A stretch of DNA of 64,000 nt. Origin: Micropterix aruncella. Taxonomy: Eukaryota > Arthropoda > Insecta > Lepidoptera > Micropterigidae. The notes beneath the pieces were generated by a model, which had not been told where the DNA came from, searched no databases, and was given only the letters and a program-made list of their open reading frames with translations. The DNA is taken from the NCBI GenBank assembly GCA_944548615.1, contig OX155961.1, forward strand, positions 25,029,969 to 25,093,968. The letters run 5' to 3'. Below, piece after piece: positions 47,011 through 58,380 of the stretch. The position numbers and the translations under genes are program-made. Numbering within the stretch: position 1 is the stretch's first letter; each line of letters begins with the position of its first letter.

Positions 47011-47524
47011 TTTATACACTTTTTTATACACTGTTAGCTTAGATCGCAGAACTTTTTATACACTTTTTTTTATAATTTGAAATGTAATTTCATTTGTAGA
47101 AATACTATTTTTTGTAATTTCGTAATATTATTATATATATAATAATTTTTTGTCATGTAATTTCTATACCCAGATCGGGTTTATGAAAATATTTTTTTCT
47201 TATTCTTATTCTTATTCTAGGTGATTTTGAAATCAAGGTTACTGGTAACAGCTTTGGGCAAATCATGTTAGAAATTTCCTGCTGCTGAATTTTTGTCTAT
47301 GACAACTGTACATGTCCAATTTACTGCAGATTATTGTGGATTACAAATTAAATTTAAATAAATTTATATTTGTTAATTCACAGCTGTTTATTTTATCCAC
47401 GATTAATAGTAAATACCTCAACCGGTATGTTAATATATTGATTAATTGAAGGCCATATGTTAGTTAATATGTAAAGTTTACTATCTAACTTGCGGAGCCC
47501 ACAAGGAACTTTTGGGACTCCGCA

Positions 47525-47730
47525 AATTTTGAACGCTCGAACTGGTTTAGAAGCATGTAGTATTGTTAGAATCGTCATGATATCTTGAGTGTCATAGGGT
47601 AACTCGACTGTTCAAATATAAGGTAAATAGTTGTCTAATGTCCAAATCTCCAAATGTTAATATATTAACATAACTACACTGTGTTTAGTGTTAAATAAAA
47701 TTCCTGATTGAGTACGTTCCGTAAACAAAT
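47525..47730 (+). repeat. Unclassified repeat (relative at 39690-39895)
   Basis: Ordered similarity to 39690-39895. No coding frame. Confidence 0.5.
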
Positions 47731-49293
47731 TTGTCTATATATGGATAAATACGCAACCCACAAATACATCCAGTAGGGTCATAATTTCATGGCAGATCGC
47801 GGCAATTTATTGGAATATCTTGCAATATCGCCGCGCTCGACGAAACGTACTATAACTATGGAAGTACTACGGCAATCATAAAAATAATAACTGTGCAATG
47901 ATCGCATTGAAATGTCGTATATAGCATATTGAAATATTATTTTGTGAAACAATTATATAATTATGAATAAATATGAGAGTCGAAAAAGTGAAAAAAACTC
48001 GGCATTTCTAACTTGTACTTGTCTTACGGAAAAATACGGAATCCTATTTAGAAATTGTAAATGCTATCGTGATCTTTTTTAGATTTTCTATCAAGGGTAA
48101 TATTTCGTTTTGCTTATTTACATACAAAAATATTTAGATTGGCTTAGGTTAGATAGCGGATTAGAAATAGCTCAAAAAAACCAATAAAAATTTTGATTTC
48201 TCGAAAAAAATAACCTCATTAATTTACAAATACTCCGAAAACTTCATATATTTCAGCAAAAAACAAAAAAAAATATTTTGTCTACGAATTAGGCAGACAT
48301 TTTGCATTTTTAGGGTTATTTATCGCAAAAAACTCAATAATTAGTAATCACGCCATAGCTCCCAATTTTTCAACTCAAAAAAACAGGTAAAAATGAAATA
48401 AAATGTACATAAATTCACTGAATTCGGTTGATAAAGAGTTTTAAAATGAAATTTACTTACATATCTATTCATATTCCAACTGAAAAAACTAAACAAACAC
48501 AAAAAAACTTCGCGACCCGATGTCTGGCAACGGCGACCAACCAGCGATGTTTGACAATGGAATTTTACCATAAATATGCGTTAAAATTGTTCTAGCTGCC
48601 GTCTATGTATTTATGGTAATAATGAGATATTTGGTATGTATTTTTAGAATGCGTTTGAATAAGAAAAAAATATTATTGTGCGCTCAGGGAGCAAGCCGCC
48701 AATATTGGTAATTAAGTAGTCAAAGATGTTCTGATGTGCAAACAAATTTGGTCGTTACGTAGCCGAAGGGTTAAAAAAACCGTAAATATAATAATTATAA
48801 ATAAAGTAGTTCACTTTTTGTAACGGCCGTCTTTTCATACCTTTTAATATAATTACTTGTTTATCTGTAACTTTTTCCAACAATGATTTTCGACTGACCG
48901 CCATACTAATAAATAACAGTCTTGAAATGAGCTTTTCAATAACACTGTCTAGTCATTATTGGTATTAGGTATCTTTTGCCCATCTTTCTTTTATTACAGA
49001 AATTCTCGAAGTCTAATAATGTGAGCAGGGATTGGATAAAGATAGCGGCAATATTGTAAAGCTGCACTGTTTTTGGTAGATATAATATCCCCGCAAAACG
49101 GGAGTTCAATTTGTGAGAGCTCTCGTTTCGGCTGGCGGCGTCTGAGGAGAATCGCATCGACGACGCCACCGCCCATCGATCGTCCATTGTGCCAAACTAC
49201 CCGCGATTTCCGCAAGCGACGCATTCGTCCCGCTCCGTCCCTCCAATCATTTGTTACGTTCGGAAACAAGAAAAGTCGCTTAGAGTAATAAGA
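47731..49293. other. AT-rich interval, nothing recognised
   Basis: No gene or repeat signature. The last ~200 bp are GC-richer, with open frames on both strands but no family match. Confidence 0.5.
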
Positions 49294-49362
49294 CACGACA
49301 TTGTATGCAGTCGCCACCGCGGAGAATAGTTAATATTATTGGCTAAAGGAAGACTTCTAGGT

Positions 49363-49402
49363 CAAAGAACAAAACTGAGTTATGTCTCAGTTTTGTTCTT
49401 TG
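49363..49402. repeat. Perfect 17-bp hairpin
   Basis: Arms CAAAGAACAAAACTGAG (49363-49379) and its exact complement (49386-49402) around the loop TTATGT. The paralogue at about 52010 lacks the hairpin. Confidence 0.9.
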
Positions 49403-49444
49403 TTCAATTCTTTTCCTACTTCATTCTCTCTTGCCTTTTTTTGG

Positions 49445-50154
49445 CAATGTATATATTTAGAGTTGTCAACTACAACGTCGAACCCGTCACCTCAGGAAGT
49501 TTTAACGATTATTCGTTCTCTCCCGTGAAGTGAACGCAGAAGACTTGGACAAAACAATCCACCGCCAAGGTCCGCCACATGCCCGTAAGATGCCAACGTC
49601 TTAACCGAGAGATAACTAGGTGTGTTACCCAGCGGACTTATACTCACGCCCTTATATATACTTTCAATTGCGACCATATTACTCCGGTCTCTCGATTGGT
49701 TACCAGTTTGAGGTCGCTTGCGCGGTCCTCTCCCTTACGAAAACGTGAAACGGTGTATACCGAATCTATCGCGGACCACGGCATCCTTTTCCCGGCTGTT
49801 CACCCAGGATCGGGTAGCCGATGGTCGTTTCAAGAGCAGTCGCCGTAAGGTCCGCAACCACCCCCGCTCTATAGAAAACAGTACTGCTTCCAGACTCCCC
49901 CGACTGTTAGTCAGAGTGCACAGTGGATTGGCTTACGCCGCACGGTGCGCAGACCGTCCAGGAGCGCCAGAAGGTTGATTCCTAGGGGAAACTAGCCCTA
50001 AAGCCAGAGTCCTACCCAAGCTCGCACTTTATGCGTGGAGGCCGCCGGATGGGTGTTGACCCGTGAGTGTGACCAACCCTGAACAGAATGGGTCTTCGTG
50101 GCCAACTCAGCAAGGGCCCATTAGCTCCCAAAGTATATATTGCCAATGTATATA
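49445..50154 (-). mobile_element. Family A retroposon, full length, with 11-bp TSD
   Basis: The element 49456-50143 (~688 bp) lies between two copies of CAATGTATATA (49445-49455, 50144-50154). Antisense orientation, beginning 'AGTTGTCAACTACAACG' and ending 'AAGGGCCCATTAGCTCCCAA'. Contains the full series of family landmarks. Short open frames are not conserved as protein between copies. Confidence 0.8.
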
Positions 50155-50254
50155 CTACTTAGCCATACTATATTGTAAAGATCCGCGCATCTTCACATCG
50201 AGGGGTGTCAATTACTTTGATCGAACCCGACACCCCATGGCGTTTTGATACTTT

Positions 50255-50410
50255 CACTGAGTCACTTGCAGCTTTAGATCCCTTGCTTAATGCTCAAAAG
50301 TCATTAATTAGGGTAATAAATAAAAAGCCACTTAGGTTATCCAGCGACCATTTTTTTTACATACTTTCGAATACTAAACTTAGGCAAATATATTTATTTT
50401 ATTAATAAAT
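50255..50410 (+). pseudogene. LINE RT thumb fragment
   Basis: Reads 'LLNAQKSLIRVINKKPLRLS' and 'SDHFFYILSNTKLRQIYLFY' to a stop. The 'Q...IR.I.....' then 'L..L.LR.IY' pattern is the post-RT region of Jockey/CR1-type LINEs. Only ~45 codons; no catalytic motifs. The interval 50411-50864 is AT-rich and unrecognised. Confidence 0.55.
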
Positions 50411-50864
50411 CATTTCACAAAAAAAAATACAATCAAAATCATCACTTAAAATATTATACCAAATTAATTAAACCGCAGCAAGAAATGAACCACTTATGAG
50501 ATGATGTTTACTGTCCGATGTCGCCCAACTAAGCAGAGCTTGTGATTTGGCGGACATTCTATGAACACAGAGTACATTAATTAATATAAAAAAGTTAAAA
50601 ACAATATCACGAATAAAAAAGTTTATTTTTTAAAGTATGAATTACTTGAAATTATCATAAACGTGGTAGTTCTTAAAAAATCATAATGAAATAGTAATAA
50701 AATGCAACATTCATAATAAATAAATTTACCCAGAAATAAAAAAAAAAACAATAAAAACATTAATCATCATTAATATCTGAGACTCATAAACATAATCAGA
50801 TAATCAGTTATAAAAATAATTCAAAATGTTAAATAACATAGTTTAATCAATTGTAAGATTATAA

Positions 50865-51181
50865 ACAGTTACAATAATTGTTTTGTTTGTTTGTATGTTT
50901 ATACTCTTTATTGTGAAAATGTCACCATGGGCGGGTTTATTGTCATATGACAATCTCTTACAACCAACTCTACTATGACGTGTTATATGTATGTGTGCGT
51001 GTAACATGACTGTAAGTGTGTGTCTTGTTATTGCATTCGCTCGACAGAATTGTTAATGCAATTCCGTTAATTTGATCCCAACGGAAAATGGTGACCCAGC
51101 CGGGAATCAAACCCGAGACCTTGCAAGGTAAGATCAGACGACCTAGCCACTATGCCACAGGGCCCGTAATGGTCACAGTTA
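50865..51181 (-). mobile_element. tRNA-derived SINE, contiguous copy
   Basis: Minus-strand 5' head at about 51165 ('CCTGTGGCATAGTGGCTAGG', B box GGTTTGATTCC with one change), body with 'TTGTCATATGACAATAAACC', ending in a T/A-rich tail near 50880. A 7-bp repeat ACAGTTA at 50865-50871 and 51175-51181 may be the target duplication. Confidence 0.75.
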
Positions 51182-51352
51182 TTTAAAAATATTCAACAAT
51201 TAAAATCAGTTAAATATTTTATAACATTATTTTTGTCTATAAGAGAGTTACCACCTCTTTAACTCAGCCACTTCTTTAACTATTTTTTAAAGACTTGCTG
51301 GCTATGTGTCTCTTTTATACAAACAGGGAGGATATTATAATTTTTTGGCCTA

Positions 51353-51820
51353 ATGAACGAGAAACGAGTCGGGGGAGTCTGGTAACTGTATTGTTTCCTA
51401 TAGAGCGGGGGTGGTTGCGTACCTTATGGCGACTGCTCTGGAATTGACCATTGGCCATCCGATCCCGGGTAAGAGGCGGGCAAAGGACGCCTTGGTCCGC
51501 GAAGATTCGGTGCACTCCGTTTCACCGCTTCATAAGGGAGAGGACCGCGCAAGCGACCTCGAACTCGGAACCAATCGAGAGACCGGAGAAATCTGGTCAC
51601 AATTGGAAGTGAGGGCGCGAGTATCTCGAGCCCGCCGGGTTTACTCCTGGCTTACTCGCGGTAAGGCGTTGGACTCTCACGGGTTGTGACGTAGCTGGAC
51701 GTAGAATGTACTGTCCAAAGTCTCTACGTTCACTGCAGGGCGATAGAACGACTAATCGTTAAAACGTCCTGTGGTGACGGGCTCGCCCGTTGTAGTTGAC
51801 ACCGCAAGATGAACGAGAAA
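51353..51820 (+). mobile_element. Family A retroposon, 5'-truncated, with 12-bp TSD
   Basis: The element 51365-51808 is flanked by ATGAACGAGAAA (51353-51364, 51809-51820). It covers the 3' two thirds and ends 'GTAGTTGACACCGCAAG'. By eye it differs from 56412-56855 at only a handful of positions. 5' truncation plus a TSD indicates reverse-transcriptase-mediated insertion. Confidence 0.87.
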
Positions 51821-51954
51821 TTTCTTTGACCAAAAGTTATTATATTTCAAAGTAGCGGCAATTTTTTATTACACCCACACAGAGCGGCAAATGACTAAAC
51901 CTCACACTATCGCAACGCTCGCAGTTACAGCCTGGCAACATGATGCCCAATGAT

Positions 51955-52170
51955 GACATTGTATGCAATCGCCAAAGCGGAGAATAGTTACCATTATTGG
52001 GAAAATGAAGCATTCGAGGTCATACAACAATTCTTTTTCCTACTTTATTCTCTTATGCGTATTTTATCAAATTGGTATTGGTTAGTTCTACTGAATTGTA
52101 AAGTTTAGCGTATCTTCACGTAAAGCGTCATCGAGGGGTGTTAATTACTACGGGCGAACCTGCCACTCCA
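51955..52170. repeat. Empty-site paralogue of 49294-50235
   Basis: Continuous version of the repeat block that holds a family A insertion at 49456. 52171-52428 is unrecognised. Confidence 0.7.
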
Positions 52171-52428
52171 GGGAAATATCACATCGCATCACATAGAAAC
52201 ATTCTGTATTAGACGTAAAAATGTTGTGGTCAAACAATCCACATTCAGTTTACACCAAGCGGTTAGAAGTCGAACGGTAACAGTACGAAGGAGGAGACTA
52301 GGCGATAGAGGAGAACGCCAAAAACAATTTGTAAAAAAATAAGAAAAATGTGTATAGAAACGGATTCATTTTACCACCGACTTTGAAATACACAACATTA
52401 TAATTCTTTTACCGCGTTTTTATTCACG

Positions 52429-54575
52429 ATGAAGCCTTTTTACAGATGTCAGTATCATCAATTTCATAAGGCAGATTACTATAAAATCAATAATCATTTG
52501 TCCACTATCAATTGGCACGAGATAATCGAAAACTTTGAGGTAGACAACGCAGTCGATAATTTTTACGGAGTTATTAACGAGGTTATTGATTTATATGTAC
52601 CGCATAAAACATCCCGCAAAGCGTCGCATCCAAGTTGGTTTTCTCCAGCATTAATCAATGTACTGAAGGAGCAGTCTATGTACCATAGAAAGTGGAAGAA
52701 ATACGGAAATCCTTGCGATTATGACGCATTTGCACTCTTGAGGCGAAGGCACAAAGCTTTGCAAAAACAGTGTTTCTCAAGGTTTATTGCATACACCGAG
52801 GGTAACATTAAGCAAGATCCAAAGCACTTTTGGTCATACGTCAAGTCGATGCGTAAAAGCAACAGCATCCCGCAGTGCATGAGATATGGGGAAAGCGTTG
52901 CAACCGACGGGCCCGAAATTTGTGAGTACTTTCGTCAATATTTTCAAACCGTGTACGAAGTAAACAGCTCATCACAAGGTCCCCCTACATCGCATATAAC
53001 GCCGATATATGAACACTACAATGCTACCGATTGCATGAGCTGTATTGAGATCGCCGAAGAGTTCGTATATAAATGCATTATAGACTTAGATATTCACAAG
53101 GGTGTGGGAAGTGACTCATTACCGCCAGTATTCGTGAGGAACTGTGCTCATCATTTAGCACACCCTCTTACGTTATTATTTCGCTTGTCCCTCTCTCAGG
53201 GCATATTTCCCACGGAGTGGAAAGAAGCCCTTATCGTACCGATTCACAAAAAGGCTGTAGAAACGATGTTATTAACTACAGGCCAGTGTCAATCCTCTCA
53301 GTACTGAGTAAGCTCTTTGAGAAAGTGGTTTACTCGCAGCTATACCCCTATCTCGCTATGTTTCTACCAGCACAGCAACATGGTTTTCTCAAGCAGCGCT
53401 CTGTGGTTTCAAATTTGGGTGAATACACCAACTTTATCATCCAGTCTATGGATAATCGGAAACAAGTGGATGCAATATATACAGATTTTTCAAAAGCATT
53501 CGACCGGGTCAACCACGCCATACTTCTGGACAAATTAAAGAGATTAGGAGTTCATGACGATCTCTTTAGATGGATATCGTCATACGTTAATAAACGTCAC
53601 CAATCTGTAGCCATCGGCGGTTTCCGATCCAACTACACATCCATACCCTCTGGAGTCCCGCAGGGTTCTCACCTAGGTCCTCTGCTCTTCAACGCGTATT
53701 TACACGATATTGGATCATGCTTTAAAAATGGGCCCTATATACTATACGCTGATGACCTTAAAATTTACGCCCAGGTTGAAAGCATCACCGATTGCCACCT
53801 TATCCAGGACGACATTAATAGGTTGTTTGAGTACTACGAAAGAAACAGACTCTCTCTCAACGCTTTGAAATGCAATCAAATTACGTTTAGCCGTAAAAAA
53901 AATAATTTGCACTTTCAGTATTTTATCAACCATGATCCGATTCCCAACGCGCTGAGCATTCGCGACCTTGGCGTTCAACTCGATCACTGATTGACATTTG
54001 ACGAACACATACAAGGTATTGTCAGTAAAGCGTTAAAAACCTTGGGCTTCATTAGTAGGGTCTCTAAGTCGTTCTCTGACCCGACTGTATTCATAACCCT
54101 TTATTTTGCATACATCCGCAGCGTATTAGAGTTTGCATCTCCGATCTGGAATCCGCAATATCATGTATGTAAGGAGAGAATAGAAAGCGTCCAAAAACGA
54201 TTTATGAGACAATTAAACTACCGTCAATGCTTGGGACTGAACACGTACGAGGAGAGGATGAATCACTTCAATATTACATCATTGGAGAACCGCCGTACCA
54301 CGGCAGACATGGTATTATTACACAAAGTTATCCATAATAACGTGGACAACCCGTATTTCACACTGAATCTATCTTTTCACGTTCCACCACGCGTGGCTCG
54401 CTTTCCCCGTACCTTCGAAGTCCCGCGCGTCCGTACTAGGTATGCCCAGAATTCCATCATGTACCGCTTAATGTCAACTTACGATAATCATTTCCAGAAT
54501 ATCGACCTATTTAACATGAAAGAGAAAAAATTTAAGCAAAACATATACTTAAAATTAATCGAAAATGCGACATAG
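52429..54575 (+). pseudogene. LINE reverse transcriptase (one frameshift, one stop)
   Basis: RT for target-primed reverse transcription. The N-terminal linker '...YKINNHLSTINWHEIIENF' and 'HPSWFSPALINVLKEQSMYH' leads to 'GSDSLPPVFVRNCAHHLAHP' and 'WKEALIVPIHKK'. One A is missing in a poly-A near 53249, shifting the frame. RT resumes 'NYRPVSILSVLSKLFEKVVY', 'IYTDFSKAFDRVNHAILLDK' (motif A), 'SGVPQGSHLGPLLFNAYLHD' (motif B), 'YILYADDLKIYAQ' (YADD active site). An in-frame TGA at 53988 interrupts 'QLDH*LTFDEHI'; the thumb/C terminus continues 'ASPIWNPQYHVCKERIESVQ' to 54575. Just two lesions and an intact YADD suggest fairly recent inactivation. Confidence 0.88.
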
Positions 54576-54956
54576 ACATTTCTCATGAGATACTTATGTC
54601 TTAGGGACTATTTGTTTTTTCGTTCTTTGTTCTTTAACTGTATATGATAGGTTTATATGATGGAGTATATATATTTTTTTAATTTTTCTTAATTTTTCAA
54701 ATTTTTCAAATTTTTCTTAAATTTTTCCTTTTTTTTGTACTGCACATTATTACTTAAAATCTATTAACACCCATTCCTTCCTTTTCCCTTCCTTTTCCCC
54801 TCCCAACCCCCACAGAATGCACTGTGCGTATTGGAGACTTAACTAACTAGAACTATTGTTGAAAGCATGTCATCGGCCAGAAATATTGAATATAATGTCA
54901 TTGTAATATTTTTTTGTAGCGCTGTATGTTTTCCCTGTTAAATAAATAAATAAATA
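52429..54956 (+). mobile_element. Jockey/CR1-like LINE, 5'-truncated, with (TAAA)n tail
   Basis: The best preserved LINE in the window: coding region 52429-54575, 3' UTR with poly-T and poly-C stretches, and a terminal (AAAT)n run at about 54940-54962. The N-terminal endonuclease domain is missing upstream. Confidence 0.85.
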
Positions 54957-55144
54957 AATAAATCTAACTTCTCTTTGCTGCATATGGGAGGAGTTTTCAA
55001 CGTAATCGTTTGAAAGTACGAAAATTCAAACATCGGGATGCTCGACAGGGTGCAGAAGCTGTTTAAAGGGCCTTAGTAACTAAACAAGTTTAAGTATTAT
55101 GCTCTGCTATATTCCAGCTATTTCTTGGGATTCAACACGTAACA

Positions 55145-55231
55145 AAACTGTTGTCATGACAACAGTTTGAAAAATACACACTTCGTCCTAATGAACTGAA
55201 GACACATGTCTTCAAGTTCATTAGGACGAAG
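55145..55231. repeat. Two adjacent palindromes
   Basis: 55145-55168 is a perfect 24-bp palindrome centred on TCA|TGA (arm AAACTGTTGTCA). 55181-55231 is a hairpin with 17-bp perfect arms (CTTCGTCCTAATGAACT and complement) and an inner GAAGAC/GTCTTC stem with ACAT loop. 12 bp separate them. The surrounding 54963-56010 is AT-rich and otherwise unrecognised. Confidence 0.88.
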
Positions 55232-56013
55232 CGGATAATTCGGATATGAGACCAGAAATACTCGCTCTAGCAATTATGTCCGTACTCAAGCAAACGTATG
55301 TATATCTGGCGGTCCCGTTTTCAAGCACGATTCTATTGTAAATAAACGTTGTGGCACGTGTATCCACGTTACTTGAATTTGCTGCTTTTCACACAGCCAA
55401 ATCTAGACTGTCTTATTTAGCGATAACATAAATAGGATTAAAATGAAAGCGGATACATATCTGTAGGTATCATTAAAATATGCTATGTATGTATGTTCTG
55501 TTTAGATATACGGGGAGAGCCTGGTTTAGAAGGCCAAAAAAACATGTTTTTATTTTTTTTATAGCTTAAAGTTGAAATCTTATCATGACTCTTTTATATC
55601 AGTTTGAATAATATTTGAAAAACAGAAATATTTTTTACAATAGTAAAACAAATATTTTTGAGGTATTGAATTGCAAATGTTTTTACCGCTGCAGAAATGA
55701 CGGTATCTGTTTGCGCCGGTAATAACGAGCGTAATATTGACTAAAACAAAACAAAAATAAACTAAGATATTATTTTTTTTATGTGTATTACTTTACATAG
55801 AGGGACTAAAAAATTAACAACGACTTATTAGTTTTCAAGGACTTAAAGAAATAAAATCGATTTTCGCCTTAAAACTTTGTGGTTAGTAAAAAAATATATA
55901 ATTAAAGAATTTTGCCTAGTTATTTTTAGTTCATAATAAAGAGAATTTATTATTCTTTCAATTTTTTGGAACAACTCGATCAGTCAAGTAGTTTTTTTTA
56001 ATCCCCTTCGCAG

Positions 56014-56164
56014 AACAGAAAAATATGAGGACATCGAATTAGCAACTCGCGTCACCCCTCGTGTCAACATCGCCAACCGGCCAAAGATGATCATCGCCGA
56101 ATTCCTCAATCGTCAACTGAAAGATGCAAAGGATATTGATATACCAGTATATTTAATAATATAG
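56014..56164 (+). other. Candidate host exon
   Basis: A strong splice-acceptor-like stretch (poly-T, ATCCCCTTCG, CAG ending at 56013) precedes an open frame of 49 codons: 'TEKYEDIELATRVTPRVNIA', 'NRPKMIIAEFLNRQLKDAKD', 'IDIPVYLII', then TAG at 56162-56164. Composition and hydrophobic/charged spacing look like real protein. It could be a terminal exon, or an internal one ending before GTATAT at 56147. I do not recognise the protein. It lies 12 bp upstream of a family A insertion. Confidence 0.4.
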
Positions 56165-56165
56165 T

Positions 56166-56865
56166 ATATAAGAGGGCTAACGGGCCCATTTGGGGGCTAA
56201 CGGGCCCATGATGAGTTGGCCACGATGACCCATGTGTACAGGGTCGGTCACACTCACGGGTCAACACCCATCCGACGGCCTCCTCGCATGGGGTGCGAGG
56301 CCTGGGTAGGACACTGGGTCAACCAGTCTCCCCTGGGAATCAAACCTCTGGCGCCCCTGGACGGTCTGCGCACCGTGCGGGGTTTGCTCCAATCGGTTGT
56401 GCTTTCCGACTAACAGTCGGGGGAGTCTGGGAACTGTATTGTTTCCTATAGAGCGGGGGTGGTTGCGTACCTTATGGCGACTGCTCTGGAATTGACCATT
56501 GGCCATCCGATCCCGGGTAAGAGGCGGGCAAAGGACGCCTTGGTCCGCGAAGATTCGGTGCACTCCGTTTCACCGCTTCATAAGGGAGAGGACCGCGCAA
56601 GCGACCTCGAACTCGGAACCAATCGAGAGACCGGAGAAATCTGGTCACAATTGGAAGTGAGGGCGCGAGTTCTCGAGCCCGCCGGGTTTACTCCTGGCTT
56701 ACTCGCGGTAAGGCGTTGGACTCTCACGGGTTGTGACGTAGCTGGACGTAGAATGTACTGTCCAAAGTCTCTACGTTCACTGCAGGGCGATAGAACGACT
56801 AATCGTTAAAACGTCCTGTGGTGACGGGCTCGCCCGTTGTAGTTGACACCGCAAGATATAAGAGG
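56166..56865 (+). mobile_element. Family A retroposon, full length, with 10-bp TSD
   Basis: The element 56176-56855 (680 bp) is flanked by ATATAAGAGG (56166-56175, 56856-56865). Reference copy in sense orientation: 'GGGCTAACGGGCCCAT' (duplicated at the 5' end, 56175 and 56194), 'GTTGGCCACGATGACCCATG', 'CCCCTGGACGGTCTGCGCAC', 'GGTGGTTGCGTACCTTATGG', 'ATTGGCCATCCGATCCCGGG', 'AGGACCGCGCAAGCGACCTC', 'GTCACAATTGGAAGTGAGGG', 'GACGGGCTCGCCCGTTGTAG', end 'TTGACACCGCAAG'. GC-rich, no poly-A tail, no recognised protein, no clear pol III boxes in sense. Could be an undescribed SINE-like element or the tail of an unknown LINE. Confidence 0.85.
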
Positions 56866-57565
56866 TTTATTATCAACCAATATTCATTTTCAATGTAGCA
56901 AATATTTTTGAACACGCCTGGTGTATCCTTAAGTCTTATTCCACCCTAATCCGAAATAAATGTTTTCCAATATATTTTATCCCTTCCCTGTATAATAAAT
57001 AAGTATCTACAAAAAGTCATCGCTCGGACCATCTGCGCGGTCGACGATTCCGTTATAAAAGTTACGCGTTGCGGATCGTATCGCACGTCGTGAAATACTC
57101 GTATATCAGAGAAAGAAAAATGACCTAAAAATAACTTCCGGAAGTGCCGTGCATTTTAGGGAGTTTGTTTCATCGGGATCAGCACCAGCGTCTGGGTAGC
57201 TACCCATCAGCGAACCAGCCAGAGAAGATCAGGAAGGAAGCGGTTTTTTGAGGTACTCCTTTTCTTAATCCTGGATCTATTTCCACTGTGGCTGTTCAGC
57301 GCCCACCACACCTTAATTAAATACAGTCCATTGCCTGACGTTCAGGATATCGACCAATTTTAAGGTAATATTTCCTAAAAATGAACTCCTATTAGTCCGT
57401 ATAATTTTGGAGGAGAAAGAGGATTTCATCAAGACAGAGGAGTGTGGTTCAGAACCAGTAAACACCCGGAATAACCCATAACTGGTATACACACAACAAA
57501 AAATAACAACCAAAATGTTTAAGAGTATCGTATTATCAATATCGTAAGTATGACAGTTTAGAGTT
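56866..57565. other. No recognised feature
   Basis: Short frames only and no family signature. Confidence 0.5.
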
Positions 57566-57790
57566 CCCCTCAAATGAATGGCGATTAGCTCGGGTTTGCC
57601 TACGGCAAAATGTATATAAATTTATATTTACATTTACATTTACATAGAGCGGGGTTTACTATAGAGCTATAGCATTACTATAGAGCGGATTACTATAGAG
57701 CGGCGCACATTGACATTTATATAAATTTATATACATTTTGTATACATTTTGCCATAGGCAACCATTATTGGACACCTCACATGCGAGGGG
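57566..57790. mobile_element. piggyBac-like MITE, copy 2 (inverted)
   Basis: Ends CCCCTCAAATG and CATGCGAGGGG. Inverted relative to 25140-25380 and shares its 'TTTGCCTACGGCAAAATGTA', 'AGAGCGGGGTTTACTATAGA' and 'TTTTGCCATAGGCAACCA' blocks. Flanks are TT/AA only, so the TTAA duplication has decayed or the ends are slightly eroded. Confidence 0.72.
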
Positions 57791-58379
57791 AATAGAATCT
57801 CTAGTTCAAGATTACGTACTCCACCTTACTTTTCCCGGATAACACAAATCCGCTCCGAGCTCTGAGCTCGATGGCTCATTCACGGGAACGAGTTGGGAAA
57901 GCTATTAAATTTCACAGCAAAGAAGTGTCGCGAGCGGTGGAAACGTCACCGTGGGAGGACCCCGCGCCCAGGCGGATAGAACTTTTACAGGACGAATCCA
58001 ATTAATTCAAATCAATTTCACACTCCAACTATTTTGCTTTGTCTTGGGCGCCCGCGTATCTAGCCATCTATCTATATATCAGACGGGAGTCGGTGCGGCG
58101 GCCTCCTGGCAGGCACATCCGGGCGAGATAAAATTAATTAATCATTGATCGGGACGTCACCCCCTAAGATAATACGATAGATGCATAAATCGTAATAGAT
58201 CTTGGCGTCTTGGTAGGGAGACTTTTTATTTGTTGGCAATAAAATGTTTCGAGGCTCCTAGAAGCAGAGAAGTTACTTAAACTTTTGCGTCTTACTTACG
58301 TGGGGATTCGTCGTTGATGTTCTTAGTGTTTGAAGGTGTTTACCTTATTGAGAACGGCAATTTACTTAGCATAACAAAT
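57791..58379. other. No recognised feature
   Basis: Mixed composition, nothing named. Confidence 0.5.
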
Positions 58380-58380
58380 A

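Larger units (their letters stand above)
49294..50235. repeat. Repeat block interrupted by family A (paralogue at 51955-52170)
   Basis: The flanks 49294-49444 and 50155-50235 align to the continuous segment 51955-52170 ('GACATTGTATGCA.TCGCCA', 'TTTTCCTACTT.ATTCTCT', 'ATTGTAAAG', 'TCGAGGGGTGT.AATTACT'). The family A copy at 49456-50143 is absent from the paralogue. Confidence 0.72.

Noticed and set aside
56459..56809. 116-codon frame in family A (and the matching one at 51411)
   Set aside because: A two-base difference between the near-identical copies shifts the frame, and other copies do not preserve it, so it is not a conserved protein.
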